A stretch of 64,000 nt of DNA from Bimastos eiseni (GCA_959347315.1 OY365807.1:36007072-36071071); one strand, 5' to 3'. Counted from the first letter of the stretch, positions 1 through 12,533 are shown. Notes: generated by a model from the letters alone, not told the origin. Program-made: numbers and translations.

Positions 1-2
1 GA

Positions 3-1472
3 TATCTGGATGACCTGACATTGGGAGGTAACAAGGAAACAGTGGCCGACGACGTTCAATTAATCGAGCAGGAATCAAAGAATCTGGGATTGTTATTGAA
101 CCGCAGCAAATGCGAAATCGCGTGTCACAACACCCAGATGCCGAACTATGACCCTGCGTTCCAAGAGTTCACGAGCATAGCCCTCGAGGACATGACCTTG
201 TTGGGTGCACCTCTGATTCCAGGTCCAGCTGTGAACATGGTTGTTGATTCAAAGGCTAATGACCTCGAGAGGGCAATCGGAAGATTGTCCTTGCTTTATA
301 CACATGACGCTCTGGTTCTGCTGAGAAACAGTCTATGTGTACCGAAGCTCTTGTACAGTCTGCGCACAGCCGTCTGCGCTGATTGCCTGGGCTTGGCTCG
401 GTTTGATCAACTGCTGAGAGAAGGACTGTCAACCGTTTTAAATGTGGACCTTGACAATGACCGTTGGCTCCAGGCTCCTTTGCCGGTGAGAGATGGTGGT
501 CTGGGAGTTCGTTGTGCATCTACGCTGGCACTTTCTGCCTTTCTGGCTTCTGCTGCTAGTACAAGCGAACTCCAGGCATGCATCCTACCAACAGAGTCTG
601 CTGAGGAACCATATGAACTTGCGAGTTCAGCACTCAACGCTTGGAAGACCCTGACAGATGCAGAACCACCAACAGGAGCAGCGAGTCATCGCCAGAAAGA
701 ATGGGACCTCCGATTCACAGACAAGGCATGGAAAGGTCTGCTGGAGTCCAATAACAATCCATGTGACCGTGCTCGCCTGCTGGCCTCACGAGCACCTCAT
801 TCTGGAGACTGGATGCTAGCGCCCCCTGTGACTGCCCTAGGCCTGCGCCTCTCAAACGAGGATTTACAAATGGCAGCCGGGTTGAGGCTAGGAACGACGC
901 TCTGCGAGCCACATTTTTGTCACCAATGTCAAGAGAGCGTCGACGCAAAAGGGCTCCATGGACTAATTTGTAGAAGAGGCAGCGGAAAACATCAACGACA
1001 TAGCATGTTGAACGATGTCATCTGGAGAGCTCTTGGCAGAGCGAAGATTCCAGCGCAAAAGGAACCTCTCGGCTTGATAAGAGAAGATGGAAAGCGACCG
1101 GACGGCGTCACGCTCATTCCTTGGACACGTGGTCGATGTCTGGCATGGGATGTGACAGTGCCCGATACCTACGCCAAGTCACATCTTGTCGACACATCTA
1201 TCAGAGCTGGCGAAGCAGCCGAACGCGCAGTTAAGCAGAAGAGGGCCAAGTATTCCACCATAACCAACACCCACGACTTCGTAGCCCTCTCCTTGGAATC
1301 CGGCGGCCCTTGGAGCAGTGAAGGACTGCAGTTCATCTCAGAGTTGGGTAGTCGAACGAGTGCTGCAACCCACGATCCAATGGAGACGTCATTTCTGTTC
1401 CAACGTATCTCGGTTGTTCTTCAGCGTGGGAACGCCACCTGCCTCTCCGGGACATTGCCACCACTCACTTAG
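3..1472 (+). CDS. Non-LTR retrotransposon polyprotein, 3' part (RT end plus restriction-like endonuclease)
   Basis: The frame is open from the left window edge, so the protein is N-terminally cut by the window. It begins inside the reverse transcriptase catalytic core with YLDDL (the Y/F-x-D-D box), so the thumb and downstream parts are here. Near residues 295-320 there is a Cys/His cluster (CHQC...H...C) followed by KRPDG and, about 15 residues on, AWDVTVPD. This order (zinc knuckle, then PD...D) is that of the restriction-like endonuclease of R2/NeSL/HERO-type elements, which nick target DNA and prime reverse transcription. The frame is uninterrupted for about 490 codons, so the copy is fairly young. 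The stop lies only about 27 bases before a TAA microsatellite, which I read as the 3' tail. The class is well supported; the clade is not resolved. Confidence 0.75.
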   Translation, partial: YLDDLTLGGNKETVADDVQLIEQESKNLGLLLNRSKCEIACHNTQMPNYDPAFQEFTSIALEDMTLLGAPLIPGPAVNMVVDSKANDLERAIGRLSLLYTHDALVLLRNSLCVPKLLYSLRTAVCADCLGLARFDQLLREGLSTVLNVDLDNDRWLQAPLPVRDGGLGVRCASTLALSAFLASAASTSELQACILPTESAEEPYELASSALNAWKTLTDAEPPTGAASHRQKEWDLRFTDKAWKGLLESNNNPCDRARLLASRAPHSGDWMLAPPVTALGLRLSNEDLQMAAGLRLGTTLCEPHFCHQCQESVDAKGLHGLICRRGSGKHQRHSMLNDVIWRALGRAKIPAQKEPLGLIREDGKRPDGVTLIPWTRGRCLAWDVTVPDTYAKSHLVDTSIRAGEAAERAVKQKRAKYSTITNTHDFVALSLESGGPWSSEGLQFISELGSRTSAATHDPMETSFLFQRISVVLQRGNATCLSGTLPPLT

Positions 1473-1498
1473 CTCACCCACATGGGCGATAACAGCAT

Positions 1499-1930
1499 AA
1501 TATAATAATAATAATAGTAATAATAATAATAATAATAGTAATAATAAGAACAACAATAATAATAATAATGATAATAATAATAATGATGATGATGATGTTT
1601 GTATCACCTGAGGACCCGACGATCAGAGCCACCTAGAGAAAAATAAAGTTAAAATAATAATGAAATAGTAATCATAAAGTCAATAACAATAGCAACAATA
1701 AGCAGTAGATGTAGCAGTCGTTGTAGCAGCAAATGGTTGATGTTTTCATTGTTTTCCACACCACCTGCATTACATTATAATAATAATAACAATAATAATA
1801 ATAATAATAAAATAATAGTAATAAAATAATAATAATAAAATGATGATAATAATAATAGTATCAATAGTTATGCAATAATAATAACAATAATAATTTTAAT
1901 AGAATAATAATAATAATCACAATGATGATA
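1499..1930. repeat. (TAA)n-rich microsatellite tracts
   Basis: Interrupted TAA/TAG/TGA trinucleotide tracts at about 1499-1595 and 1775-1930, separated by low-complexity AT-rich DNA. The first begins directly after the retrotransposon stop codon and is likely its 3' tail. The second has no clear owner. Confidence 0.8.
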
Positions 1931-3420
1931 ACATTGCTAATACTAATAATTATACGAGACAGAAAGCATTGGACATCACTTTGCAATTCATTTAGTCAAC
2001 CGTCGCGAAGCGACGATGAAGAAGTGACATGACATGACATACTAATAATAAGACATGTTGTAAATGGCCGTAGCACAGTCAAGTCCGAAAGGAAGTTTCC
2101 CAAGTCGTCGTCAGGACGTAACCATACGAGGGGCTTGCTTCTGACGAGTCTGTATTATCATATCCTTCTGCTCTAAAAGTATGTGTCCTCTAACTTTCTG
2201 GTTTTGGAGTTAGGTTGGTCTGGCAGCCGTCTCTGTATTGCTTCCGTTCCTACCCTTGTTTCACATTAATCGTGCATCACGATAATAACCTTACTCAAGT
2301 TAGATCTACTTTATTTTTTTATGAATGACTCGCACAAGTCTTCATCTTCAGCTATGTCAGAGGTCTTGTTCATTTTATTTTAAATCTCGAACGTCATTGT
2401 AAACCGTCGTCGTTAAGAAAATAATTCTCTTCAGTGAACATTGCCACTTTCAATCAACTGCGATGGATCGGTCCCCTTGATATCTAGACCTATTTATCCA
2501 GCGCCTTTGTTTAGTTATCTCAAAAAAGCGGTATCTAATTTGCATTGATTGATTAATTCATTGATTGGTTGATCTATTGATTATTTAATTAATTGATTGA
2601 TTGATTTAAGAGCTGTAAGAGTCCCTTTTTTTCTAACGGCATTTTTCTGTTGCTCGTTGATACCCTTGAATTCTTAAAATGAACTGACTCCCATACCTGG
2701 AAAGCACATGAACAAAACAATCTCGTACTTTCAAATTTCAACTAATTTTCATCAACGTTTCAGCTCTCCAGGTTGAGTCATTTATGGCAGGCTATGGGAG
2801 AAATGAACAATTCGTATCTTCCTGTAGTCGAATAATATAAGTTATAAAATTATGTAATCGCAAGTCCTCCTCTTTTACCAAATCATGTAAATTTTTTCCG
2901 CTAACTTTTAAAATCCAAAATATGTGGCACGTTGTCGGATCCAAACAAATCGTCTCTTGCAAACATCGAAGAAAGAGACACGGAGACAGATTACGTCTTA
3001 GATTCTAAGACGAAGATCGACATATAGAACGTTGACCAGAGTCCAACTATAACGCCATCGTGATGAATCGGATACGACGAGCGATCGTTAAGGTTGCGTC
3101 ATCTGCACCCGTCGCTGATAAATTTTGAATTAGGAAACTGAAGAAGGAGACGACAATGAAGACGACGACTATGCTGTCGTAAGCCTATAGTGATTCTGAT
3201 AATGAGTTTATGACTTCTAGAAGTAACTGACTTCTCTAGAATTCTTTACCAGCCTTTTCTTGACATTGTATCTTATAATTAAATGCATCAGAGCTATATA
3301 GGCAACGTCAGTTTTGACATAAGGGCCTTTGATATTAGAGTCTATCCGATCGCAAGTGTTTTCGTTGTTTATTGCTTCATCGATTGAAAAAAGGGTGTCT
3401 GACTTACCATGCAGACAGTG
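1931..3420. other. AT-rich non-coding stretch, no gene seen
   Basis: No convincing exon or element was found. A short degenerate ATTG-type run lies at about 2540-2610 and a run of overlapping GACAT units at about 2025-2041. Confidence 0.6.
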
Positions 3421-3560
3421 GATATAATATATATATATATATAGGCCTACAGATAACATATATGCATACACATAAACATATATATATATACTCAACATAT
3501 ATACACAAACATATATGTATGCACATATATACACCTACATAAAGTATATATGTTTGTATA
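3421..3560. repeat. (TA)n / TATG-rich simple repeat
   Basis: Alternating TA runs mixed with ATATGTAT-like words. The open frames here on both strands are products of the repeat. Confidence 0.8.
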
Positions 3561-3659
3561 TAAAGGGGTCCACACCATTAACTGAGCAATATATTGTGAC
3601 AATGCTGCTTCTGTTTCGTCTCATGGAAAATGAAATCGCTATTCCGTATAAATGCGCAT

Positions 3660-4112
3660 TCTTCGCATCTCTCTTTGCCTGTCTGTCTGTCTCTGCCTAT
3701 ATCTTTCCATAACCCCCTCTCTCTCTCTACCTGTATCTCTCTTTCTCCCACTGACTTGCTGCTGCTGCTGCTGCCTCCAGAGATGGCTTCATATTTATGT
3801 GCGCAGCGTAAATGGCAGATGATTGATTTGTTTTCGGTCCTTCAGAGAAATGTTACATCTACAGTAGACCTCTCTCTCTCCCTCTCTATTCTTTTCTCTC
3901 TGTCTCTCTGTCTGTCTGTCTGTCTCTCTCCTTCTGTCTCTGTCTCTGTCCCTCTCCCTCTCCCTCTCTCTCTGTCTCTCTCTCTCTAGCTCTGTCTCTC
4001 TCCCTTTCTCTGTCTCTGTCTCTCTCCCCCTCTGTCTCTGTCTCTCCCTCTATCTCTATCTCTGTCTCTCTCTGTATCTCTCTCTGTCTCTGTCTCTATC
4101 TGTCTGTCTCTC
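3660..4112. repeat. CT-rich (TCTC/TCTG)n low-complexity tract
   Basis: Almost pure pyrimidine on the + strand, built of CTCT and CTGT words. A short normal-complexity island lies at about 3780-3870. Open frames are Leu/Ser repeats and are not taken as genes. Confidence 0.85.
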
Positions 4113-6463
4113 TTGTGAAACATTGAAAACCTGTGATTCGTTAAAGCGTTCAAAATGCACGCATATCTATAGAGTATACATGTATATGCCCATAATTGCC
4201 AATATATGATCCTATAGGCCTACATCTAGGTTTTTGGTTTAGTATATGAATTATAATACATATATGTACATACATACACAGACACACACACACACATACT
4301 ATATAAATATTTTATTACATTACATTACATACACACGCATGCTCATACATACACACGTCACTCCTCACTTAACCAAAACCGGCTTCATGCGACTCTGGAA
4401 ATTGATACAGCCGACGCACTTGCTGCTTTGGCATATATATACACATATATAATTATATATATTGCCTATTACTGTTTAATATTATTAAACAGTAATAGCT
4501 AATACCAATATGCTATTACTTCTGCTACCAATATTTCTGCTACACACATAATGGTACCTGTATACATAGTGTATGATGCCTTTAGTGGAAGAGCTGGCCA
4601 CAGGGAATATCATGCACCACACGCCTGTGCTGATGCCCTTGCCTCTGCAGTCCATCATAGCACATCGCACTTGTCGATGGGAAGGTCCATTGTATTTATC
4701 ACGCATACGACTGTAATTATATCTTGTGGTCCTATTATGTCTTTCAGATAGCTAAACGTATTCTAGTGTCGGGAAAGTCACGTGAACCAGGTCACGTGAA
4801 CCAGGATAACCGGATGCTGGGGCGGTGAAATACACGACCACCTGCTGTAGTTTAATTACCTGTCTCAATCGAGTTTCAAGTGATGACACAAGGTTCAAGT
4901 CAGTTCAAAACAGTGATAACCACATATTTTCGAAAGTGATGGAAATGCAAAATTAACCCGAATCCCGAGAACAATTAGTGTCTCAACTGTTCAAGACGAC
5001 CAGAGACAAGGGAGTTCATTGATCACGAGAAATAGTATACATAATTGAAATATTTCAGGCTTGTCTGAAATCTCACATGCGTTTTTGGCATTTTGACTAA
5101 CAATATTCCATACCAAATAAATAAATTATAAATTTGCGAAATAACTGATCTGGGGAAACGAGGTATTGCAATCGTTTCGTTTATGGTGGCTCTACACCAG
5201 TGGTAGATGGTAACACCATTTCTGTTATCTATCCATGACTTCTAATTACGTGAATGCAAACTTGACTAATTTATGATGTTTAATTTATAGAAAATACAAG
5301 TAAGTTACAAATGGCTCATTTCGATATCTGTCACTTGCCGATTTATAGTTTATTAATTTTACCGACAGGCAAGGGTCAACCAAGGACTCTTCTCAAGGTA
5401 AAATCGCCCATGCATTGGTTGCCACACCTTGACCAAAACGTTTGAATAAAGGCTTTAACCAAAAGCTTTTTCTGAACTTCATGTGCGTTTAGTACACACG
5501 AGTTACGCGCTATCAGATCGGAAAAGGACAATTTTATAGCGCAAGAACTGATGACAGTTTGTGCGAGTTTGATGGAATGGCTTCTTCAAGTGAAGAAGTC
5601 TCTCGCTTCAAGACAGTTTCTAAAGTCACGGCATTTGTTAAGACTGTGACCAAGACAGAGACCAAAATATTGAGTATACGTATCGAGACCGAAACCCGTT
5701 TCGATACGCCCAAAAATATCGAGATCATAGAATCTCGTCGTTGGTATCCTGCGTTTTGATGATCCAGGGTAATTGAATTCAGGATGTCAAGGGCAGTACC
5801 AACAGAGGAGGGGGTTTCTGTCCACTCTGCTATCAACGCCTTTATCCAATGCAAAAGCTCCTATTATGGCGCCTTACTCCCAGTTTCAGAACTTTTTCCA
5901 CAAAGCTAAGTCTTAATTATTATAATATTATCAGCACTCTGTTGACGCCGAATAGGAAGTCTGGAGATAACAGAGTTTGCTCAAGATTTGCACCTTTACA
6001 TTAAACTATTCTGTGAGACTGGTAATCTCAGTAATTCCTAGTTTATTGTTTTCGGTGATTTATGTAATATCCACCGTATCCTTATTGATTAAATCCATAG
6101 ACGATTCATTAATGATTAAGAAGAGCTATTCGTCTGATGAAATTCTCGTTGCTATAGAACTGCAATTCTATTGTTGGGCATACTCAGAGCTCCTCGAGAA
6201 TGTACATCCCAACTGTTTACATCCATACACTGCTTCTGATATTCCACTCACACGATGACCTACGGCTCATATTAATATTTTGCTCTTGAAGCGTCACTCG
6301 AATAATCCATCTTCTGAGTGAGCTAGGTCGCTATGTCCACTACAAAATGAGTGTCCTATTTGTGTCATTTGATATGATAATACTTTACATTTCACAAGAA
6401 ACGTTCTACATTACAAACCAATTTCTGTAGTAAGAATTGAGTGTAATCTGTTGCAGATAAGAC
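4113..6463. other. Non-coding stretch with small repeats only
   Basis: I see no supportable gene. It holds a TTACA pentamer run near 4313-4332, AT-rich DNA near 4440, and a degenerate GAGACC/AAGAC-rich patch at about 5590-5720 resembling the interior of the hAT-like elements near 42.8 and 44.6 kb. Confidence 0.5.
4777..4804. repeat. Tandem duplication of a 14-bp E-box-containing unit
   Basis: GTCACGTGAACCAG occurs twice in tandem. Each copy has a CACGTG palindrome, the classic bHLH E-box core. No gene start is recognised nearby, so regulatory meaning is only a possibility. Confidence 0.6.
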
Positions 6464-6911
6464 GGACCAGAGTTTAGGCCTTCATTACGAATCAGAGTTT
6501 AGGCCTTCATTAAGAACCAGAGTTTAGGCCTTCATTACGAACCAGAGTTTAGGCCTTCATTACGAACCAGAGTTTAGGCCTTCATTACGGACCAGCGTTT
6601 AGGCCTTCATTACGAATCAGAGTTTAGGCCTTCATTACGGACCAGAGTTTAGGCCTTCATTACGAACCAGAGTTTAGGCCTTCATTACGAATCAGAGTTT
6701 AAGCCTTCATTACGGACCAGAGTTTAGGCCTTCATTACGAATCAGAGTTTAGGCCTTCATTACGGACCAGAGTTTAGGCCTTCATTACGAACCAGAGTTT
6801 AGGCCTTCATTACGGACCAGAGTTTAGGCCTTCATTACGAACCAGAGTTTAGGCCTTCATTACGAACCAGAGTTTAGGCCTTCATTACGGACCAGAGTTT
6901 AGGCCTTCATT
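6464..6911. repeat. 25-bp minisatellite, about 18 copies
   Basis: The unit core is CAGAGTTTAGGCCTTCATTA. All 18 starts that I indexed fall exactly 25 bases apart, with no insertion or deletion. Variation is almost confined to two adjacent positions at the unit start, giving three types: GGACCAG, GAACCAG and GAATCAG. Contiguous identical units without unique spacers rule out a CRISPR array. Confidence 0.95.
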
Positions 6912-7055
6912 GAGTGCACATCATAATAGTCTACTGATCTTTCTTCATGTTGTTTCTTCTAGAGGGTCGAGAAACTCAAGAGCGTCAACAGTGAGGAGGC
7001 GTGGCATCGCATTGACCAGTTCACTCTCGTTAGTAGATTATCATCTGATCTACGC

Positions 7056-7259
7056 TTGCCTATTAATTACATATTGCTTATTAGCTACAAGTTGGCTATA
7101 AATTACACGTTGCCTATTAATGACACTTTGCCTATTAATTGCATATTGCCTAGTAATTACACGTTGCTTATTAATTTGAAGTTGCTCATTAATTACACTG
7201 TGCCTATTAATTACACGCCTACACATGGTGTTTGTTAATTACACGTTTCCTATTAATTA
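7056..7259. repeat. 18-bp minisatellite, about 9-11 degenerate copies
   Basis: The unit is close to TTGCCTATTAATTACACG. Nine 18-base units run from 7056 to 7217, then a partly disrupted copy and a partial one. Because 18 is a multiple of 3 it gives an open frame with a 6-residue repeat, which I do not regard as a gene. Confidence 0.85.
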
Positions 7260-7471
7260 CTAATATGTAGGTTGTTTCGTTTGAGACATCATAAGTTCAC
7301 CATAAGCGGAATTAGCTCGACATGTAGGCGTATATGTATGCCGTGTCTGAGCTTGTATACCGTAGTTATGTAAAAGAGTTTATTATCATGCCTCTGGCTT
7401 ATTCCTTCTGGAGACTAACCATTATTCAATAATACGGAACTATTCACAGGGCCAAAAGGTGGCCTTCATTA

Positions 7472-7710
7472 GTGTGGCACGGTGGCCGATTGGTTAGAGC
7501 GGTCAGCCTGTAACGCTGAGTGTGCGCTGATAGTGTGGGTTCGATCCTCGTTCGAGGAGTCACTGTGTATGGACCTTGAGCAAGTCCTTCACGCACAATT
7601 ATTGCTCTGCATTCAGCTGCAGCTGCACTATCGAGACGTGTGTGCACTTCTGAGCAAAAAAATATTGGAAGACGGGCAATATTGTATACTGTATTGCATT
7701 GTATTGGTAC
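7472..7710 (+). mobile_element. tRNA-derived SINE, near full length
   Basis: The head looks like a tRNA: an A box TGGCCGATTGG and a B box GGTTCGATCC at normal spacing. A body with CCTTGAGCAAGTCCTT and CGTGTGTGCACTTCTGAGC follows, ending in an AT-rich TGTATTG-type tail. A second copy lies reversed at about 52.2-52.4 kb and a 5'-truncated copy at about 41.1 kb, which establishes it as a dispersed family. It has no protein and would depend on a LINE for mobility. I do not assign a database family name. Confidence 0.85.
7483..7548 (+). promoter_or_regulatory. Internal RNA polymerase III promoter (A and B boxes) of the SINE
   Basis: A box TGGCCGATTGG at 7483-7493 and B box GGTTCGATCCT at 7538-7548 match tRNA-type internal promoter consensus. 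This is why the element is read on the + strand. Confidence 0.75.
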
Positions 7711-9636
7711 TTCCATCATTTATTTAACTAATTATTTACTATAATTATATCATACACGCTTCGGAATGGCAACGATGTTGGACAATCACTCGACGTACTG
7801 CGTTTATAGCCTATTAATTGTATTAAATTTCTATGCCGACTTATAGTCGAGCCCGTTTAAGCGACTGCGGACCGGGTAGATAAGTTATGACGACTAGGCC
7901 CTTCAACGAAATTCCATTGAATTTAGTTAAGTTCCTCTGACGACGGCTCCGCGCGAAGCGAACTGTTTTATTCTAGCAAGAACTCAAAAGTGGCCAATCT
8001 GAACACGTGCGATTGCGACCAATCGCAACAGACTGCTTTAAACTAAGCGCGCTTTTGGTCTGTAGGCTTCTCTATTAGGGCATCTGTATATGCGCCCTGC
8101 CGCTATTTTTAGCTGGTTGACATGAATGAGGTTGTTTGGTCGACGGGTAGACGGCAAATACGGTCCAGCTAAACGCGTGCATTTGGGGTGAATGATGGAA
8201 AGAGCTCCAATGAATTCGGAGAATGGAGTCCTCCGTGGAGTGGCATCGTCGGTGATGTATTAGCTGCCTGCAGCTGACGACGAATTAGCTGCTGTCACTA
8301 GAGAGACCTAAGGGATCGAGACACAACGTCTTCTACTGTCAATCCAGGGAGAGACAATCGGTGGGGGTGACCTTGACCACTCACGTGTCACGCGACTATA
8401 TCGTCATTCCCTGGAGTTCAGCATTCTAGATCTAAAACTCTGAACATGTTGGCAACTGTCAGCGCAGAATGGGACATTGCGCGAGTTCGGGGTTCTACGT
8501 GTCTGCGAAAGCCTCCTAGGGTTTACCTATCCATATGCAGTCAGCGTGGCCAATCAGCAGAGATCGATTGTTCACAAACTCAGTTGATTGTTGAGGAGAA
8601 AGACTCTGCTAATCTCCTTGAGGTTCGTGTGGTCTTCAAAGTTTCAACCCATCCTGGTTCAGAGGCAAAATCTACCACACAGAGATTGTTCTATATCTTT
8701 CAAAGCCACTGAATCGATTTCTGGGAATATGGATGCGGGTTTAGCTGTCCTTGGAATCTATTAGTCAGAAACAAGATAACGTATGGAACTCACATTAAGT
8801 AAGATTCTGGTCAATACTTAAACAGTCATTGAAACCGTGTCAAGCACAAATGATACTAACGTGTTTATCATTTCCCTCTTGTCTCTAATTCTTTTTGTGT
8901 TTCTTCATTATTTGTATTTTTTCTGCCTTTTCTTAGTTCCCGCTCTGCAGTTTTTCAGTTCTAGAATACGTTTCATGCAACTTATTTATACGTGATTTAC
9001 ATTTCAGACCGTCTGAATTGTTCAAGACCCTCATGGTGAACTACGTCCGAACGGAGCCACCTTTGAGCGGTAAATAGCGGTTTCGCTCTCGTTTCATTAA
9101 TCTCATATAAAGACTGCTTGCGAAAGACGCTCGGATTTATGACACATAATTTTAGACCCTGTAAAAATATATATATATATATAATATATATATATAATAT
9201 ATATATATAATATATATATATATATAATATATATATATATATAGGAAGCAGTTTTTGAAGAACTTTCCTCCTTTGTTTGAATTCTGACTGCTCTGATGAA
9301 CGATCGTCCACGCTGCTCTCTGATTGCTATCGGTCTAAGGAATTCTTTCTGCGATGCTCTCTGATGTTTTCATATCTGAGCGATCGACGTCTTGACTGGA
9401 TTTGGCTATTATCGCGGGAATTGTAGCCAATTTAAAGCATAGACCAGAATAAGAGCAAATTTATTGCGTATCTCTGAGGACTAGAATCGGAACGAAGCTT
9501 TGCAGGACTGAAAGCTGAAGCCAAAAGCAACGTAAAGGGATCCAACATCAGACAGCACGAGCATTACACCTATACATACAATTATTATGTAAACCATATC
9601 TAGGCCTACATATATTATTATTATTGTTATTAGTAT

Positions 9637-9668
<32 letters not shown>

Positions 9669-10179
9669 TTATGTGTAGGCCTAAGGCACTCGGTTTCTTC
9701 TCAGATGTCGTGATTTGACTTACAAATCTCATAATAAACGAACAACCCTCAACTTAAGCCTATTAGTCCGCCTCTTATACAAAAGGACTTCATAAACTCT
9801 GTCCCCAAAATAATACCGATAAGTATACTCTTGCTCAAATAGCAGAATGTAGTATCCTAGTTATTTTATAGCCTAGGCACTATCCTAGCTATCAGAATAA
9901 TAGCCAACGCAATTATATAAAAAATAAAGCATGGCTTTTATTTTTAATATAAAACAGCAACTATTTGCCTAAGCATTAAACTTTCCAGATTGTGGGCCAC
10001 ATGGGGTCGACGGTAACTGTTCAGATGTAATAGCATTTTTAATCCTACTTTTGGGAGTTTTTCTAGAACAATAGTTGTTCCTAATTTCGAAATTGCTTTT
10101 CGTGGTCCACAGTTATAAACCACAGTCATAAATCCCATTTATAAACAGACTCTTAGGGAGGACATAAAAATTACAGACC
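7711..10179. other. Non-coding stretch with TA and trinucleotide microsatellites
   Basis: No gene is recognised. A (TA)n block lies at about 9166-9243 and an ATT/ACT trinucleotide tract at about 9610-9670. An 88-codon open frame at 8446-8712 shows no motif. Confidence 0.5.
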
Positions 10180-11470
10180 AATTTCCATTTGACCTTACTT
10201 CTCAAAAATACTTGAAAAAACTATGTATATTAGACTATATAATTTTATAATGAAACAAGATATACTATGTCCAACCCAACATGGTTTTTAGTCAGGACAC
10301 TCTACTATGATGTCCCTAATTGACTTACAGGATAAGATATCTAATGCGATGGATCATAACGAATATTCCCTTGGTATTTTTATCGATATTGCAAAGGCAT
10401 TCGACACTGTGGACCATAGGCTCCTGCTCTTAAAACTTGAAAGCTTAGGAATAAGAGGTATTGCTCTTAGCTGGTTTCAGAACTATTTGTACGATAGGCA
10501 ACATCAGGTCTTATGCAACGACTATTTATCTACTCTAAAATATATCCGCTTTGGGGTTCCTCAGGGATCTATTCTAGGCCCATTTCTCTTTTTACTTTTT
10601 ATTAATGACCTACCTCGTGCAGCCTTATTACTACACTTCCTTCTTTTTGCTGATGACACTAACATCTTTGCCTCATATAAATCATATGATGCATTATGCA
10701 GTCTCATGAACCAAGAACTCGCACATATGAATGTCTGATTTTTAGTCAATAAGTTATCCTTGAATGTAACAAAAACCAGCTATATTTTATTTAGATCACA
10801 TCGTAAACAGCCCCCACCTGATAATAATCCTCTACTTATTAATAATACTCCGATTCCTTGTGTCACTTGTGCTAAATTTCTAGGCATTCAGGTCGATCAA
10901 TTTCTTTCATGGAAGGAACACGTTGTCAACATATCGTCTAAAATTGCAAAAAACATAGGTATTATCTCCAGAGTAGCCTACCTCCTACCTACTAACATTC
11001 TACGTAATCTGTATCATACAATGATCCACCAATATCTTACGTATTGTAATTTAGTATGAGCCTCCAACTACTCGTCAAGATTGCTAAGGTTAAATTCTCT
11101 ACAGAATAGAGCTATTTGTATCATATTGGGGTCTTACTATGCTCGTCATTTGTCTTATAATGAAATATACAATTATTGGTATTCTAACTCTTCGTCAAAT
11201 TACTTCCCACCAAATTAATGAATTTATTTACAAATTCGCTAACAACCTACTACCTTCTATATTTGCTAGTCACTTTATACGAAGTTCTGCCATTAATCCT
11301 TACGCATCCGTTCCTCTCTCAATTATAGGCCTATCTTATGTAGAACAAATACACGTCAATTCTCAATTAAATACATAGGACCATCACTTGGAATATGACA
11401 CCAATTGAAATTCGTCAATTGAGCACAATCAGGGTTTTCAAAAATAAATATAAAAAACATGTTAACTACC
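10180..11470 (+). pseudogene. LINE reverse transcriptase, decayed and 5'-truncated
   Basis: In order on the + strand: YRPIS and FSKILEK near 10180-10220, QHGF near 10280, then RT core 10307-10738 with DIAKAFDTVDH, GVPQGSILGP and the catalytic LFADDTN. After a stop at about 10736-10738 the homology continues as NVTKTSYILF, then KFLGIQVD...LSWKEH near 10880, and a C-terminal part at about 11050-11460 ending near FKNKYKKH. Stops occur in several places and no upstream endonuclease is seen, so this is a dead, 5'-truncated copy. The motif style fits the Jockey/CR1-like group. A non-coding 3' region probably runs to about 11705. Confidence 0.85.
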
Positions 11471-12167
11471 CTTTCCAAATAATTGTTGTGTGCACAGACA
11501 GCATTAGTTAACTAGTTAAGATGATGATTTATGTTTCAATTGTATGTACCTGTTGCCCAATGTCTAATTGTAAAGGGTAGGCCCTGTTAGCGGGACCAAT
11601 TGGTCCCTTAGGGGTTTACTTTCCCTATTATCCCTTTTTTTACCGTTCTTTTCATGCATTCTTTTTCTTGTGTTTAATTGTTTGAGATTGATAATAAAAA
11701 CATGTGGTTACAGTTAGAAGTTCGTAATTCGAATTTAATCAAGCAGCCCTACTTGATGTTTCATTACATGTGACTGCATGCAGAGAAAACAGCCTCTTTA
11801 GCCTGCTTGACGCCCTCTAGCGGAGTTTTTCAGGGGCCCCTTTCAAAATGAGACAATGGAACTATTTTACATCGATTAGACCTAATTACGTTCAGACTCC
11901 AAAGAGAAAAGCATATAATTATTCGTTTCAAGAAAATTAAAACTTAGTACAAAGAACACATTCAACACAAACAAGAACACAAAATAACTTTAATTAATAT
12001 CCGAAATTAACTTTTCGGGATTGACAATCGGCAAAATCTATAACTGTAAAATAAATGTCTAAATTTTAGGCGATATCATTTTCAATGTACATAGAGTTCC
12101 TAAACTGGAAAATCTTTCTTGTAACATGACAGTTACATTAGATCTTAGGTAAACGTCTTGATTAATT

Positions 12168-12425
12168 TCAGTTTGGAAAAACTTCGTTCTTCATGTTACA
12201 AGAATTGTCAGTAAAATTCGCATAGCAATTCATATATTTGGATACAACTCTTGAATTGCATGCAGTAGATAGTTCTTCTAAATCTATTCGATCGTCTTCC
12301 ATTTTGGTGAAAAAAATTTCAATGCTCAAATACTTTTTCTTTTGGTCAGACCTGGAACTGGTCAACTGATGCCTTTTCTCAGTTCTTCGTTTACTGTATT
12401 CGTAGCCAGGCGACTTTTTTGACAT
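12168..12425 (-). pseudogene. hAT transposase N-terminal fragment (tentative)
   Basis: An 85-codon frame starts MSKKSPGYEYSKRRTEK and soon has KKYLSIEIFFTK. ZMYM1-like hAT transposases often begin with a similar Lys/Arg-rich GYE-KRK segment followed by a hydrophobic FF pair. No catalytic domain follows, so if the match is right this is an internal-deletion remnant. This rests on pattern memory only. Confidence 0.35.
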
Positions 12426-12533
12426 TTAAATTTTTCTCGAACGTCAGCATTTTTTTCATATAAATTATTATTTATTAAAACTAAAATCATATTTTAAAGT
12501 TATTTTTCTTTATTGTATTTTGCTTTCAATTTT

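Noticed and set aside
3630..3989. Open frames in the CT-rich tract
   Set aside because: Leu/Ser low-complexity products of a pyrimidine repeat.
6464..6911. CRISPR-like periodic array
   Set aside because: Units are contiguous with no unique spacers, and the context is a eukaryotic genome.
7472..7560. Functional tRNA gene
   Set aside because: A and B boxes are good but no closed acceptor stem is formed, and the sequence continues into a repeated SINE body.
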